Source: Rhodospirillales bacterium
GTDB taxonomy: Bacteria; Pseudomonadota; Alphaproteobacteria; Rhodospirillales; WMHbin7
Direction of reading: 5' to 3'
Length of the DNA: 53,593 nt
Assembly (NCBI GenBank): GCA_016215555.1
Contig: JACRJC010000035.1
Location: 1-53,593, forward strand
The notes beneath the pieces were generated by a model. That model searched no databases and had not been told where the DNA came from. It saw only the letters and a list, made by a program, of their open reading frames with translations. A program made the position numbers and the translations under genes. Positions 42,088 through 51,208 of the stretch are shown here, one piece after another (the first letter of the stretch is position 1; each line of letters starts with the position of its first letter).

Positions 42088-43911
42088 ATGTGCGGCATCG
42101 TCGGCATCATCGGGCGCGAGGGCGCTTCCCAGATCCTGGTCGAGGGATTAAGGCGTCTGGAATATCGCGGCTATGATTCAGCCGGCCTCGCCACCCTGGT
42201 CGATGGCAAGATCGAGCGCCGCCGCGCCCAGGGCAAGCTGGTCAATCTGGAAAATCTCTTGAAGGAAAAGCCGCTGGCCGGCGCCATCGGCATCGGGCAC
42301 ACGCGCTGGGCCACGCATGGCGTGCCCAACGAGGTCAACGCCCATCCGCACGCCACCCCGCGCGTCGCCGTGGTGCATAACGGCATCATCGAGAATTATC
42401 AGGAACTGAAAGCCGAGCTTGCCGCCAAGGGTCATGCCTTCGCCACCCAGACCGATACCGAAGCGGTGGTCCATCTGATCGATTCCTATTTGCAGGAGGG
42501 CAAGCCGCCGCAGGAGGCGGTGGCAGCGACGTTGAAGCGCCTGGACGGCGCCTTCGCGCTGGGCATCCTGTTCGCCGGCCGCCCCGATATTCTGATCGCA
42601 GCTAGGCGCGGCAGCCCGTTGGCCATCGGCCATGGCGAGGGCGAGATGTATCTGGGCTCGGACGCCTTGGCCCTGGCGCCCCTGACCCGCAAGCTCACCT
42701 ATCTCGAAGAAGGCGATTGGGCTGTGCTGACGACGAAGGGGCTCACGGTTCATGACGCCGAGGACCGGGCCGTCGAGCGGCCCACGAAAATCACCCAATT
42801 GTCGGGAGCCTTGATCGGCAAGGGCGAGCATCGTCATTACATGATGAAGGAAATCTGCGAGCAGCCGCAGGTGATCGGCGACACCATCCAGTCCTATTAC
42901 AATCCCGAAACCCAGACCGTGACCCTGCCCAAGCTGCCTTTCGATCTGAAATCGGTCGAGCGCATCACCATCGTCGCTTGCGGCACCTCGTACTATGCCG
43001 GTCTGGTCGGGCGCTATTGGATCGAGAAGCTGGCCCGCCTGCCGGTCGATGTCGATATCGCCAGCGAATTCCGCTACCGCCATCCGGTGCTGAAGCGGGG
43101 CGGCCTGGCCATCTTCATCTCGCAGTCGGGCGAAACCGCCGACACGCTGGCGGCGCTTCGCTTGTGCAAGCAGGCCGGCATGCATGCGCTTTCCATCGTC
43201 AATGTCGGCGAAAGCACGATGGCGCGTGAGGCCGACGCTTCGGTCATGACCCTGGCCGGACCCGAAATCGGCGTCGCTTCGACCAAGGCCTTCACGGCGC
43301 AATTGTCGGTGCTGGCCTGTCTGGCCCTGGCCATGGGCCGCGCCCTGGACTGTTTGACGCCTGAAACGGAAGCGCGGCATGTGGCGGCCCTGGTCAGCGT
43401 GCCGTCGCGGGTCGCCGATGTGCTGGCCAGCGACGCCCATATCAAGGACATCGCCGCCAAGGTGGCCGAGGCCAAGGACGCCATTTACATCGGACGCGGC
43501 ACCGGTTTTCCCATCGCTCTCGAAGGCGCCTTGAAGCTGAAGGAAATCAGCTACATCCATGCCGAAGGCTATGCCGCCGGCGAATTGAAGCATGGCCCCA
43601 TCGCCCTGTTGGACGAGAACATGCCGGTCATCGCCATCGCGCCAAGCGACGATCTGTTCGACAAGACGGCCAGCAATATCGAGGAAGTCATCGCCCGTGG
43701 CGCCAAGGTGCTGCTGTTCACCGACGCCAAAGGGGCCAAGCGCCTGGCTGCCAAGGCCTGGGCCACCATCGAACTGCCCGAAGTCGATAGCTTCGTCGCC
43801 CCGCTGCTGTATGCGGTGCCGGTGCAGTTGCTGGCCTATCATGTGGCGGTGGCCAAGGGCACCGACGTCGATCAGCCTAGGAACCTCGCCAAAAGCGTCA
43901 CCGTCGAGTGA
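42088..43911 (+). CDS. glmS: Glucosamine-fructose-6-phosphate aminotransferase (isomerising)
   Basis: First committed step of UDP-GlcNAc synthesis. The 607-residue protein has the N-terminal nucleophile MCGIVGIIG (Cys after Met removal), the glutaminase segment HTRWATHGVPNEVNAHPH, the sugar-isomerase domains with CGTSYYAGLVGRYW and SQSGETADTLAALR, and the typical end DQPRNLAKSVTVE. It follows glmU by two bases. A GGGAAAGT/ACTTTCCC hairpin at 43918-43952 may end transcription. No glmS ribozyme is seen upstream, as expected outside Firmicutes. Confidence 0.98.
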   Translation: MCGIVGIIGREGASQILVEGLRRLEYRGYDSAGLATLVDGKIERRRAQGKLVNLENLLKEKPLAGAIGIGHTRWATHGVPNEVNAHPHATPRVAVVHNGIIENYQELKAELAAKGHAFATQTDTEAVVHLIDSYLQEGKPPQEAVAATLKRLDGAFALGILFAGRPDILIAARRGSPLAIGHGEGEMYLGSDALALAPLTRKLTYLEEGDWAVLTTKGLTVHDAEDRAVERPTKITQLSGALIGKGEHRHYMMKEICEQPQVIGDTIQSYYNPETQTVTLPKLPFDLKSVERITIVACGTSYYAGLVGRYWIEKLARLPVDVDIASEFRYRHPVLKRGGLAIFISQSGETADTLAALRLCKQAGMHALSIVNVGESTMAREADASVMTLAGPEIGVASTKAFTAQLSVLACLALAMGRALDCLTPETEARHVAALVSVPSRVADVLASDAHIKDIAAKVAEAKDAIYIGRGTGFPIALEGALKLKEISYIHAEGYAAGELKHGPIALLDENMPVIAIAPSDDLFDKTASNIEEVIARGAKVLLFTDAKGAKRLAAKAWATIELPEVDSFVAPLLYAVPVQLLAYHVAVAKGTDVDQPRNLAKSVTVE

Positions 43912-44034
43912 GTTCGTGGGAAAGTCCCTCATTTCGTTCGGTGTACTTTCCCCCGTTTCTATCCTGTCAAACCCTCGCTTGAGACGGCTCTATGCTCGGG
44001 TTTGGCGTTATTTGGCTTGAGTTCGGAAAGCCGC

Positions 44035-45069
44035 TCAAGGACGCACGATCCGCAGCGCCTTTTTCATTAAGGTCGGCAAGGCCAGATCGGCCAACTGATC
44101 GGGTTTGGCCCAGAAGCAACCCTGCGAAAGCCGGGTGGCGTAACCGCTCATCACCACCAGATCCAGCGCAAAATGGGTGAAGACATGTTTCGCCCGGCCA
44201 GCCTTGCGCCAGCCATTGCCGGACGGTGCATGCGCCATGGCCTCTTTATCCGTCCAGGGTTCGGCCCGCCAATCGGTTCCCGGCAATTCCAGCATGCCGC
44301 CCAGCAGGCCTTTCTCGGGCCGTTTGCGCACCAGAAAGGCGCCGTCGGATTTGCGTTCGGCAAAAAACGCCACCCCGAAGCGCTGGGGCTTGGCGGCGCG
44401 CTTCTCGCGGGCGGGAAGGGTTTCGGCAAGGCCTTGGGCCTGGGCACGACAATCCTGGCGGATTGGGCATTGGGGACAATCCGGCTTGGTGGGGGTGCAG
44501 ATCGTCGCCCCTAGATCCATCAGAGCCTGAGCCAGATCGCCGCACTGGCCGGGCGCCGCCAGCGATTGCGCCAGCGCCGCCAGACGCGGCTTGGCCTGGG
44601 GCAGCGGATCCGTCACCGCAAACAGGCGGGCGGTCACGCGTTCGATATTGCCGTCCAGCGGCACGGCATCGACATTGAAGGCGATGGCGGCGACGGCGCG
44701 GGCCGTATAGGGACCGATGCCGGGAAGCTCCTCAAGCGCCTCGATGGTATTTGGAAAGCGCCCGTTGCACTCGTCTGCGATCAGCTTGGCGCATTCATGC
44801 AGCTTTCTGGCCCGGGCGTAATAGCCAAGCCCGGCCCATTGGGCCAGCACCTCGTCTTGGCTGGCCCGGGCCAAACCCTCGATCGTCGGCCAGCGGGCCA
44901 GGAAGCGCTCGAAATAGCCCAGAACCGTGGGGACCGTCGTTTGCTGGAGCATGACTTCGGACAGCCAGACCCGATAGGGATCGGCATTCTTTCGCCAGGG
45001 CAGATCGCGCTGATGGGCGCCGTACCAGGCGAGCAGGGGGCGCATGTCGGGGCGGTGGCGCTTGGTCAT
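44035..45069 (-). CDS. mutY: Adenine DNA glycosylase
   Basis: Removes adenine mispaired with 8-oxoguanine. The 344-residue protein has the helix-hairpin-helix LPGIGPYTARAVAAIAF, the catalytic Asp in PLDGNIERV, the iron-sulfur ligands CTPTKPDCPQCPIRQDC (C-X6-C-X2-C-X5-C), and a C-terminal MutT-like domain with GGMLELPGTDW. The ATG at 45069 is 23 bases from the dciA start on the other strand, so they share a promoter region. The mutY-dciA divergence is typical in alphaproteobacteria. Confidence 0.96.
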   Translation of the reverse strand: MTKRHRPDMRPLLAWYGAHQRDLPWRKNADPYRVWLSEVMLQQTTVPTVLGYFERFLARWPTIEGLARASQDEVLAQWAGLGYYARARKLHECAKLIADECNGRFPNTIEALEELPGIGPYTARAVAAIAFNVDAVPLDGNIERVTARLFAVTDPLPQAKPRLAALAQSLAAPGQCGDLAQALMDLGATICTPTKPDCPQCPIRQDCRAQAQGLAETLPAREKRAAKPQRFGVAFFAERKSDGAFLVRKRPEKGLLGGMLELPGTDWRAEPWTDKEAMAHAPSGNGWRKAGRAKHVFTHFALDLVVMSGYATRLSQGCFWAKPDQLADLALPTLMKKALRIVRP

Positions 45070-45091
45070 GCCAATGGTTATCCTGTCTGGC

Positions 45092-45622
45092 ATGAGCGAT
45101 GACAAGCCTGATGACGAAGCGCCCAAGCCCCGGGGCCCGACCAGCACCTACGATCTTAAGTCGGTGGCCGGCATCGCCCTCAAGGCGGCGCGTCCGGCCC
45201 TGGGCCGCCAGGGTCTGGCCGAGACTGAATTGCTGGCCCGCTGGGACGCCATCGCCGGTCCCCAACTGGCCGAACATACGCTGCCCATCAAGGTAATCCC
45301 GGCCAAGCGCGGCGAGGGCAAGGCCGCAGGCGGTGGGGTCATGCATCTGAAGGTCGATTCCGGCCCGGCGGCGATGATGCTGACCTATATGGAGCCGCAA
45401 GTGCTGGAGCGCGTGAACGCCTATTTCGGCTGGAAGGCGGTGGATCGCCTGAAGCTGATCCAAGGGCCGCTGCCGGCCCGCCCAAGCCGCAAGCTGCCCA
45501 CCCACCGGTCCTTGTCGAAAGAGGAAGAAGCCAGGCTGGCGGCGATGGTGGAGGGGATTGACGATCCCGATTTGCGGGCGGCTTTGTTGAATCTGGGCCG
45601 GTCGGTGCTGGGGGAGGGCTAG
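45092..45622 (+). CDS. DciA/DUF721-family protein
   Basis: A 176-residue member of the DUF721 family, whose better-studied members (DciA) load the replicative helicase. Residues about 27-110 match the domain: LKAARPALGRQG near the start, LLARWDAIAGPQLAEHTLPI in the middle and HLKVDSGPAAMMLTYMEPQV; the C-terminal tail (LSKEEEARLAAMVEGIDDPD) is variable. The helicase role in this organism is inferred. Its stop is two bases before the higA stop on the other strand (TAG-AT-CTA), and a decayed second copy of its 3' end lies beyond higB. Confidence 0.85.
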   Translation: MSDDKPDDEAPKPRGPTSTYDLKSVAGIALKAARPALGRQGLAETELLARWDAIAGPQLAEHTLPIKVIPAKRGEGKAAGGGVMHLKVDSGPAAMMLTYMEPQVLERVNAYFGWKAVDRLKLIQGPLPARPSRKLPTHRSLSKEEEARLAAMVEGIDDPDLRAALLNLGRSVLGEG

Positions 45623-45624
45623 AT

Positions 45625-45978
45625 CTAGGCCGCTCGAGGCGACACATCGCGCTCGATGGCGGGCTTAATCGTGGTTCTTGCCATCTCCAGATCGTAGTGA
45701 GTTTGCAGATTGATCCAGAACTCGGGGCTGGTGCCGAAGTAGCGGGCCAAGCGTAGCGCCGTGTCGGTGGTGATGGCGCGACGGCCCAGAACGATGTCGT
45801 TCATGCGCGAGCGGGGCACCTTAAGATCATTAGCCAGCGTGTAGACGCTCAATCCCAACGGCTCGAGAAAATCGGCATGCAGGATTTCACCCGGCGGCAC
45901 CGGGGCCAGACGGCGTCCTGTTGTGATGCCCTTGAAATCGACGTGTCCGGCGTCCAGATACTCGCGTTTGATGCCCAT
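45625..45978 (-). CDS. higA: HigA-type antitoxin (first higBA)
   Basis: A 117-residue HTH antitoxin. The XRE helix-turn-helix reads ADFLEPLGLSVYTLANDLK and VPRSRMNDIVLGRRAITTDT, followed by ALRLARYFGTSPEFWINLQ, the standard HigA core. An N-terminal extension (MGIKREYLDAGHVDFKGITT) is longer than typical. It follows higB by four bases. Its stop abuts the dciA stop through CTAGATCTAG. Confidence 0.93.
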   Translation of the reverse strand: MGIKREYLDAGHVDFKGITTGRRLAPVPPGEILHADFLEPLGLSVYTLANDLKVPRSRMNDIVLGRRAITTDTALRLARYFGTSPEFWINLQTHYDLEMARTTIKPAIERDVSPRAA

Positions 45979-45982
45979 GGTT

Positions 45983-46270
45983 CTATCCCTTGTGATAATC
46001 GACGATTTCCGCGTCCCAGGCGTCATCGCCCTTCCAAACAAAACACAGCCGCCATTGATCATTGATCCGGATACTGTGCTGACCTGACCGGTCGCCCTTC
46101 AAGATTTCCAGATGGTTGCCGGGTGGAGCTCGCAGATCTTCGAGCCGGGCGGCGGCATCAAGCGCTTGAAGTTTGGCTTTCGCGCGTCGTTGAATCTGGG
46201 ACGGCATGCTCCTAACGGCCATCCCGGCAAAAACGGCAGCGGTTTGCTTGTCGGCAAAGCTCCTAATCAT
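45983..46270 (-). CDS. higB: HigB-type mRNA interferase toxin (first higBA)
   Basis: A 95-residue RelE-fold toxin. IRSFADKQTAAVFAG at the N-terminus, RRAKAKLQALDAA, and the C-terminal QWRLCFVWKGDDAWDAEIVD with the ending IVDYHKG are typical of HigB proteins encoded ahead of their antitoxin. It is upstream of higA as in host-inhibition modules. The start is ATG 46270; a 9-bp inverted repeat lies just upstream. Confidence 0.93.
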   Translation of the reverse strand: MIRSFADKQTAAVFAGMAVRSMPSQIQRRAKAKLQALDAAARLEDLRAPPGNHLEILKGDRSGQHSIRINDQWRLCFVWKGDDAWDAEIVDYHKG

Positions 46271-46278
46271 CGGCCATG

Positions 46279-46301
46279 AGCGTACCGCAGAACGGTACGC
46301 T
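46279..46301. promoter_or_regulatory. Operator-like inverted repeat upstream of first higBA
   Basis: AGCGTACCG and CGGTACGCT form perfect 9-bp arms around CAGAA, nine bases before the higB start on the minus strand. The placement fits the HigA autoregulatory operator. Confidence 0.75.
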
Positions 46302-46310
46302 AGTCAAGCA

Positions 46311-46413
46311 GAAGAAGCCGAAGCGCGGCGGGGCCGAAAGGCATTGACGATTCGATCCCGATTTCAAGACGTCGCTATTGAATTTGGGAAGGGCGGTGTT
46401 GGGGGGGAATTAG
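46311..46413 (+). pseudogene. Decayed second copy of the dciA 3' end
   Basis: About 70% identical to 45524-45622, the 3' end of dciA, with GAAGAAGCC, ATTGACGAT and the final segment in the same order and the same TAG stop. The last frame reads LLNLGRAVLGGN against LLNLGRSVLGEG in dciA. A short insertion near 46352 breaks the frame upstream. It sits right after the higBA module, so the module is bracketed by two versions of the dciA tail. Confidence 0.75.
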
Positions 46414-46458
46414 GCGGCTTTGACATTGAGTGTTGAGCGCAACGGAAAAGACGCGTAC

Positions 46459-46471
46459 AATGTATTACATT
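46459..46471. promoter_or_regulatory. Operator-like palindrome upstream of copG-parE
   Basis: AATGTA-T-TACATT, 25 bases before the antitoxin start. It is AT-rich in a GC-rich background. Confidence 0.55.
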
Positions 46472-46496
46472 CTATTCGGCGGCTTTTCCAGGTGCT

Positions 46497-46748
46497 ATGA
46501 ACAAGGACGTAACGATCACCGCACGCATCGACGGCGAACTTTCGGACCGTCTGGCTCGTTTATCGACCATGCAGGGCCGCAGCAAGTCCTGGGTCGTGGG
46601 CCGGGCATTGAAGTCTTTCCTCGACGCTGAATTGGCTTTCGCCGAAGCTGTCGAGGAGGGCTTGACCGACATGCGGGATGGCCGGACGGTCGCCCATGAA
46701 GACGTCGCCGCCCGCTTCAAGGCCCGCTTCGGAACATGTGGAAAATGA
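46497..46748 (+). CDS. CopG/ParD-type antitoxin
   Basis: An 83-residue ribbon-helix-helix antitoxin: KDVTITARIDGELSDRLARL at the N-terminus forms the DNA-binding ribbon and RSKSWVVGRALKSFLDAEL the helices. The C-terminal part (FAEAVEEGLTDMRDGRTVAH) is the flexible toxin-binding tail seen in ParD. The stop overlaps the toxin ATG as ATGA. A palindrome upstream fits autoregulation. Confidence 0.92.
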   Translation: MNKDVTITARIDGELSDRLARLSTMQGRSKSWVVGRALKSFLDAELAFAEAVEEGLTDMRDGRTVAHEDVAARFKARFGTCGK

Positions 46749-47035
46749 AGGTCCGCTGGACCGGGAAGGCCGAAGACGATCTGACTGTTCAGTGTGACCG
46801 TGTCGCCAGCGAAGATACTGTGTTGGCGGATCGCATCGGCGGCGAGGTCTTGATGCGGGTTGGCGGACTTGCCGACCACCCCTATCGCGGGCGTTCCGGG
46901 CGGGTGGACGGCACAAGGGAATTGCCGTTGCCCGGCCTGCCTTGGATTGCCGTCTACGCTGTCGAAGAGGACACAGTGGTCATCCTCCGCCTGCTGCATG
47001 GCGCTCAATCCTGGCCGCCGGATGAAGCCGGGTGA
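46745..47035 (+). CDS. parE: ParE/RelE-type toxin
   Basis: A 96-residue RelE-fold toxin paired with the CopG antitoxin. KVRWTGKAEDDLTVQCDRVA at the start, then the family block GRSGRVDGTRELPLPGLPW and the C-terminal VVILRLLHGAQSWP. This intact copy shows what the broken toxin at 7491 has lost. ATG 46745 overlaps the antitoxin; an earlier ATG at 46736 is possible. Confidence 0.92.
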   Translation: MKVRWTGKAEDDLTVQCDRVASEDTVLADRIGGEVLMRVGGLADHPYRGRSGRVDGTRELPLPGLPWIAVYAVEEDTVVILRLLHGAQSWPPDEAG

Positions 47036-47192
47036 TATTCTGCGAGCTTTCTCACGCCACCTTCTTCACCGGTCTGGCCCGCTGGATGCGTTCCTTGCGC
47101 TTGGGTGTGTTCATGGCCTCCCACAGATCGATGCGGCGCTGTTCGTCATCGCCGCGGCAATCGGCCTGTTCTAAAGTTGATCTTTCGCTGCC

Positions 47193-49007
47193 TTACGCCA
47201 CCGCTGGCGGCGGCGGAGGGGGCGGCGGTTTGAACAGGAACTTGTTGATATCGACCTCGTCGAGCTGTTCGGGCTTTAAGAACTTCTCGGCATAGGTCTT
47301 CCACACGCCCGAGGTCAGGAACAGATTGAACAGGTCGGGGTCGATGTGCTTGTCCTTGCACATGAAGCCCATGATTTTCAAGCTGTCCGACAGCGTCTTG
47401 GGCGGCTTGTAGGGCCGGTCGGCGGCGGTCAGTGCCTCGAAGATGTCGGCGATGGCCATGATGCGCTCGGGCACGCTCATATCGTCGCGCAGCCTGCTGC
47501 GCGGATAACCCGTTCCGTCCATCTTTTCATGGTGGTTGCCGGCCAGGTCGGGCACCCGCTTCAGATTCTTGGGGAAGGGCAGGGCCCGCAGCATCAAGAT
47601 GGTCTGCACGATATGGTCGTTGATATGGTAGCGGTCCTCGTTGGTCAGCGTGCCGCGGGCGATGGACAGATTGTAGATTTCGCCCAGATTGAGATGCAAG
47701 TCGGGCCGACGCAGCGTGAATTCCTCCATGCCGACGGCCAGTTGGTTCACAATTTCATGCGGGATCTTGTGCTCTTCGCGGTCGGCCAGCAGATATTCGG
47801 TCACCGGCGGCTTGGGGCGGTCGCCAGGCAGGCGGCGCAACTCGGCGATCGATTGCCCCAACTCGTCGTCGAGCGAGCGCACCCAGGTGCGGGCGCCGAT
47901 TTTCTTCAGGCGTTCGACCTTCTCAGGGGCCATGAACTCGCCGCCGACATTGCATTCGGCGACGAAGGCGTAATCCTCGTCCAACTGGGCCAGTTCATTA
48001 TCCAGGTCTTCGCGCAATTCGGCGTCGCTTTTCTCACCCTTGATGCGCGCTTCTAGATAATGGATCACGGCGTCGCGCTTCAGAACCTCGAACCTTGTCC
48101 GCACTTCGTGGATGCGGTTGTAGATGGTTTCCAGCTTGGTCGCCTTGTCGACGATATATTCCGGCGTCGTCACCTTGCCGCAATCGTGCAGACCGGCGGC
48201 GACTTCCAACTCGTACCAGTCGTCGGGCGAAAGATTGAAACCGGCGTACTGGCCCTCGGTCTCGTCGCAGGCGGCCTTGGCCAGCATCTTGGTCAGTTCC
48301 GGCACGCGCAGGCAGTGGCCGCCGGTATAGGGCGATTTGGCGTCGATGGCGGTGGCGATGACTTTGATGAAGCTGTTGAACAGTTTGACCTGGGCGTCGA
48401 TCAGCGAGCGGTTGTCCAAGGCGACGGCGGCCTGGCTGGCCAGGGCCTCGATCAGGGGCACGATGTCGGGCGAGAAGTCGATCACCTCGCCGTTGTCGAG
48501 GCGGGCGTTGATGAGCTGCAGAACGCCGATCACCTCGTTGTTGCGGTTCTTCAACGGCACGGTCAGGAAGGATTTGGAGCGATAGTTGTTGCCGGCGTCG
48601 AATTTGCGCGTGCCCGAGAAGTCGAAATCCTTGCTTTCGTAAGCGTCGGCGATGTTGATGGTTTGTCCCGTCAGCGCCACCAGCGAAGAGACGTTGTTCT
48701 GGTTGGGCGTGCCGTCGTCCAGATACAGCCTCACCGGCGGGAAGGGAATCGGCTTGCCGGTGGTGCCGCCCATGGCGACGCCCAGCGTGTCGTTGCGCAT
48801 GATGGCGAAGGCCAGGCTTTTGCCGTCCTCAAGCATCAGATACAGCGTGCCGCCGTCGGCGTTGCAGAAATTCTTGGCCTCGACCAGGATGTTTTCCAGC
48901 AGGCGGTTGTAGTCGCGCTCGGCCGAAAGCGCGATACCGATGTCGATCAGCCGCTTGAAGCGGGATTCGCGGTCGTCTCCAGGCACGGGCATTGTGTTGT
49001 TGTTCAT
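47193..49007 (-). CDS. GAF-HD-GYP protein (probable c-di-GMP phosphodiesterase)
   Basis: A 604-residue protein: a GAF domain (residues about 15-200, with FLTVPLKNRNNEVIGVLQL) and an HD-GYP domain (about 220-560). The HD pair is in GLHDCGKVTTPEYI and the GYP motif in HHEKMDGTGYPRSRL. Between them lies a long charged insertion. The C-terminus ends in a proline run. HD-GYP enzymes degrade cyclic-di-GMP; both key motifs are intact, so activity is expected. The ATG at 49007 is 107 bases from ubiD on the other strand. The 157-base gap to parE holds only a 20-codon frame with a good ribosome site. Confidence 0.9.
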   Translation of the reverse strand: MNNNTMPVPGDDRESRFKRLIDIGIALSAERDYNRLLENILVEAKNFCNADGGTLYLMLEDGKSLAFAIMRNDTLGVAMGGTTGKPIPFPPVRLYLDDGTPNQNNVSSLVALTGQTINIADAYESKDFDFSGTRKFDAGNNYRSKSFLTVPLKNRNNEVIGVLQLINARLDNGEVIDFSPDIVPLIEALASQAAVALDNRSLIDAQVKLFNSFIKVIATAIDAKSPYTGGHCLRVPELTKMLAKAACDETEGQYAGFNLSPDDWYELEVAAGLHDCGKVTTPEYIVDKATKLETIYNRIHEVRTRFEVLKRDAVIHYLEARIKGEKSDAELREDLDNELAQLDEDYAFVAECNVGGEFMAPEKVERLKKIGARTWVRSLDDELGQSIAELRRLPGDRPKPPVTEYLLADREEHKIPHEIVNQLAVGMEEFTLRRPDLHLNLGEIYNLSIARGTLTNEDRYHINDHIVQTILMLRALPFPKNLKRVPDLAGNHHEKMDGTGYPRSRLRDDMSVPERIMAIADIFEALTAADRPYKPPKTLSDSLKIMGFMCKDKHIDPDLFNLFLTSGVWKTYAEKFLKPEQLDEVDINKFLFKPPPPPPPPAVA

Positions 49008-49113
49008 AGGGCCCCCATGGCTTTAGAGTACCCGTCTTCGGTTTGAAAGAAAAGTCAAAGCTGGTCAAAAAGCTCTATAATTCAACAAGTAGGAAACCCT
49101 GGAGACTTTGCCG

Positions 49114-50622
49114 ATGTTCGAAAGCCTGCGCGATTTCATGGCCCATCTCGAAGCCAGGGGCCAGTTGGCGCGGGTCCAAGCCCCGGTCTCGCCCCATCTC
49201 GAAATGACCGAGATCCAGACCCGCCTTTTGGCCCAGGGCGGCCCGGCCGTCCTGTTCGAACATGTGGTGGGGCCCGAGGGAAAACGCTACCCCTGTCCGG
49301 TGTTGGTCAATCTGTTCGGAACCAAGGAACGGGTGGCCATGGGCATGGGCCGTGGGGTCATGGAATTGCGGGCCGTCGGCGAAACCCTGGCCTATCTGAA
49401 GCAGCCCGAGCCGCCCGGCGGCTGGAAGGATGCGTTCGATAAATTGCCGTTGTTGAAAACCGTTCTGGCCATGAAGCCGGCCACGGTGTCGAGGGCGCCT
49501 TGCCAGGAAGTTGTGCTGACCGGCGGCCAGATCGATCTGGGCGCGCTGCCCATTCAAACCTGCTGGCCGGGCGAGCCCGCCCCCTTGATCACCTGGCCGC
49601 TGGTTATCACCAAGGGGCCGGGCGACGACAAGCGCGACGCCGCCAATGTCGGCATCTATCGCATGCAGGTGGCGGGGAAGAACCAGACCATCATGCGCTG
49701 GCTGCCGCATCGCGGCGGAGCCCAGCATTTCGCGCGCTGGAAGGCGGCGGGCAGGACCGATCCCTTCCCGGTGGCGGTGGCCATCGGCGCCGATCCCGGC
49801 ATCATCCTGGCCGCCGTGACGCCGGTGCCCGATACGCTGTCGGAATATCAGTTCGCCGGCCTGCTGCGCGGCAAGAAGGTGGAATTGGTCCAGGCCAAGA
49901 CCGTGCCCCTGATGGTGCCGGCCTGTGCCGAGATCGTGCTGGAAGGCCATATCGACCTCTCGGCCACCCTGCCCGAAGGGCCGTATGGCGACCATACCGG
50001 CTATTACAACAATGTCGAATCCTTCCCGGTCTTCACGCTGTCGGCGATCACCATGCGCAAGGATCCGATTTATCTCTCCACCTTCACCGGACGCCCGCCC
50101 GACGAACCCAGCGTCCTGGGCGAGGCCCTGAACGAAGTGTTCATTCCCCTGTTGCAGCAGCAATTCCCCGAGATCGTCGATTTCTGGTTGCCACCCGAGG
50201 CCTGCTCCTACCGCATGGCCGTGGTCTCGATCAAGAAGGCCTATCCGGGCCATGCCAAGCGGGTGATGATGGGCGTGTGGTCTTTCCTTCGCCAGTTCGT
50301 CTATACCAAATTCGTGGTCGTGGTCGATGAGGACATCAATTGCCGCGATTGGAACGACGTCATCTGGGCCATCAGCACCCGCATGGACCCGGTGCGCGAC
50401 GTCACCTTGATCGAACATACGCCTATCGATTACCTGGATTTCGCCAGCCCCGATTCCGGCCTGGGCGGCAAGATGGGCCTGGACGCCACCAGCAAGATCC
50501 CCCCCGAAACCAAGCGCGAATGGGGCAAGGTGATCCGCATGGAGCAGGAGGTGATCGACCGTGTGTCCAAGCGCTGGGACGAGTTGGGCCTGCCGGGGCT
50601 GGGGAAAGCGATTTGGAAATAG
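49114..50622 (+). CDS. ubiD: UbiD-family decarboxylase
   Basis: A 502-residue member of the UbiD family, which uses prenylated FMN to decarboxylate 3-polyprenyl-4-hydroxybenzoate in ubiquinone synthesis. The segment with conserved acidic residues is [20 protein letters not shown] (Glu in the active site), and [20 protein letters not shown] matches the family. ATG 49114 has GGAG nine bases before. The prenyltransferase-like flavin maker ubiX is not nearby. The 3' end meets the second higBA tail to tail with two bases between stops. Confidence 0.94.
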   Translation: MFESLRDFMAHLEARGQLARVQAPVSPHLEMTEIQTRLLAQGGPAVLFEHVVGPEGKRYPCPVLVNLFGTKERVAMGMGRGVMELRAVGETLAYLKQPEPPGGWKDAFDKLPLLKTVLAMKPATVSRAPCQEVVLTGGQIDLGALPIQTCWPGEPAPLITWPLVITKGPGDDKRDAANVGIYRMQVAGKNQTIMRWLPHRGGAQHFARWKAAGRTDPFPVAVAIGADPGIILAAVTPVPDTLSEYQFAGLLRGKKVELVQAKTVPLMVPACAEIVLEGHIDLSATLPEGPYGDHTGYYNNVESFPVFTLSAITMRKDPIYLSTFTGRPPDEPSVLGEALNEVFIPLLQQQFPEIVDFWLPPEACSYRMAVVSIKKAYPGHAKRVMMGVWSFLRQFVYTKFVVVVDEDINCRDWNDVIWAISTRMDPVRDVTLIEHTPIDYLDFASPDSGLGGKMGLDATSKIPPETKREWGKVIRMEQEVIDRVSKRWDELGLPGLGKAIWK

Positions 50623-50624
50623 GG

Positions 50625-50909
50625 TCAGGCGGCGGGCTTGACTTCGTCTTGGACCTTGGCGCCGATTTCCTTTTCGGTTTTTGCCAGATCGTAGGCGCTT
50701 TGCAGATTTAGCCACAACTCAGGGCCTGTACCAAAATAACGACCCAGACGCAGAGCCGTTTCCGGCGTGATTGCCCGCTTGCCCGCCAGGATGTCGGTGA
50801 TGCGTCCAGAAGGGACCCGAAGAGCAAGGGCCAACGCATTGGCAGACAGATTTCTGGCGTCCATCTCAAGCCGCAGGCCTTGACCCGGGTGAACTGCGAA
50901 CATCTTCAT
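50625..50909 (-). CDS. higA: HigA-type antitoxin (second higBA)
   Basis: A 94-residue XRE-type antitoxin: VHPGQGLRLEMDARNLSANA, VPSGRITDILAGKRAITPET and ALRLGRYFGTGPELWLNLQ, closely similar in layout to the first HigA, though shorter at the N-terminus. The two share about half their residues in the core, so they are distinct modules, not recent duplicates. It lies six bases after higB. Confidence 0.92.
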   Translation of the reverse strand: MKMFAVHPGQGLRLEMDARNLSANALALALRVPSGRITDILAGKRAITPETALRLGRYFGTGPELWLNLQSAYDLAKTEKEIGAKVQDEVKPAA

Positions 50910-50915
50910 TGCTCC

Positions 50916-51197
50916 CTAGTGGTAGTCCACGATTTCCACGTCATAGGCGTGCCCCTCGACATATCTGAAGCAAATCCGCCAAGGTCCGTTCACGGTGATG
51001 GCCCATTGGACCTTGCGGTTTCCTTTGAGCGCATGCAAGCCCATGCTGCGAAAAGGGCTGATGGTTTCTAACGAGGGGGCCGCATTCAGCATATTCAAGA
51101 GGACGACCGCCCGCTTGGCATCCAGTCCGCCGGGGAATTTCGACTTTCCCGTATCGAACAGACGCTGGGTGCTGGCGTTGGCAAATCCTTTTATCAC
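50916..51197 (-). CDS. higB: HigB-type toxin (second higBA)
   Basis: A 93-residue RelE-fold toxin. GFANASTQRLFDTGKSKFP, VLLNMLNAAPSLETISPFRS and the end VNGPWRICFRYVEGHAYDVE plus IVDYH are the family pattern. The start is GTG at 51197; no ribosome site is evident, but a 17-base palindrome lies 12 bases upstream, where HigA would bind. Confidence 0.92.
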   Translation of the reverse strand: MIKGFANASTQRLFDTGKSKFPGGLDAKRAVVLLNMLNAAPSLETISPFRSMGLHALKGNRKVQWAITVNGPWRICFRYVEGHAYDVEIVDYH

Positions 51198-51208
51198 GGA
51201 TAAAGCGT

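Noticed and set aside
42178..43932. A 584-codon minus-strand open frame
   Set aside because: Antisense to glmS, which is certain from its motifs.
47052..47114. 20-codon minus-strand frame with GGGAGG ribosome site, between parE and the HD-GYP gene
   Set aside because: Too short and too basic (MNTPKRKERIQRARPVKKVA) to support without homologues.
49043..49081. Sigma-70 promoter before ubiD
   Set aside because: TATAAT at 49076-49081 is good but no -35 match lies 16-18 bases upstream.
49075..50715. A 546-codon minus-strand open frame
   Set aside because: Antisense to ubiD, which carries all family motifs.
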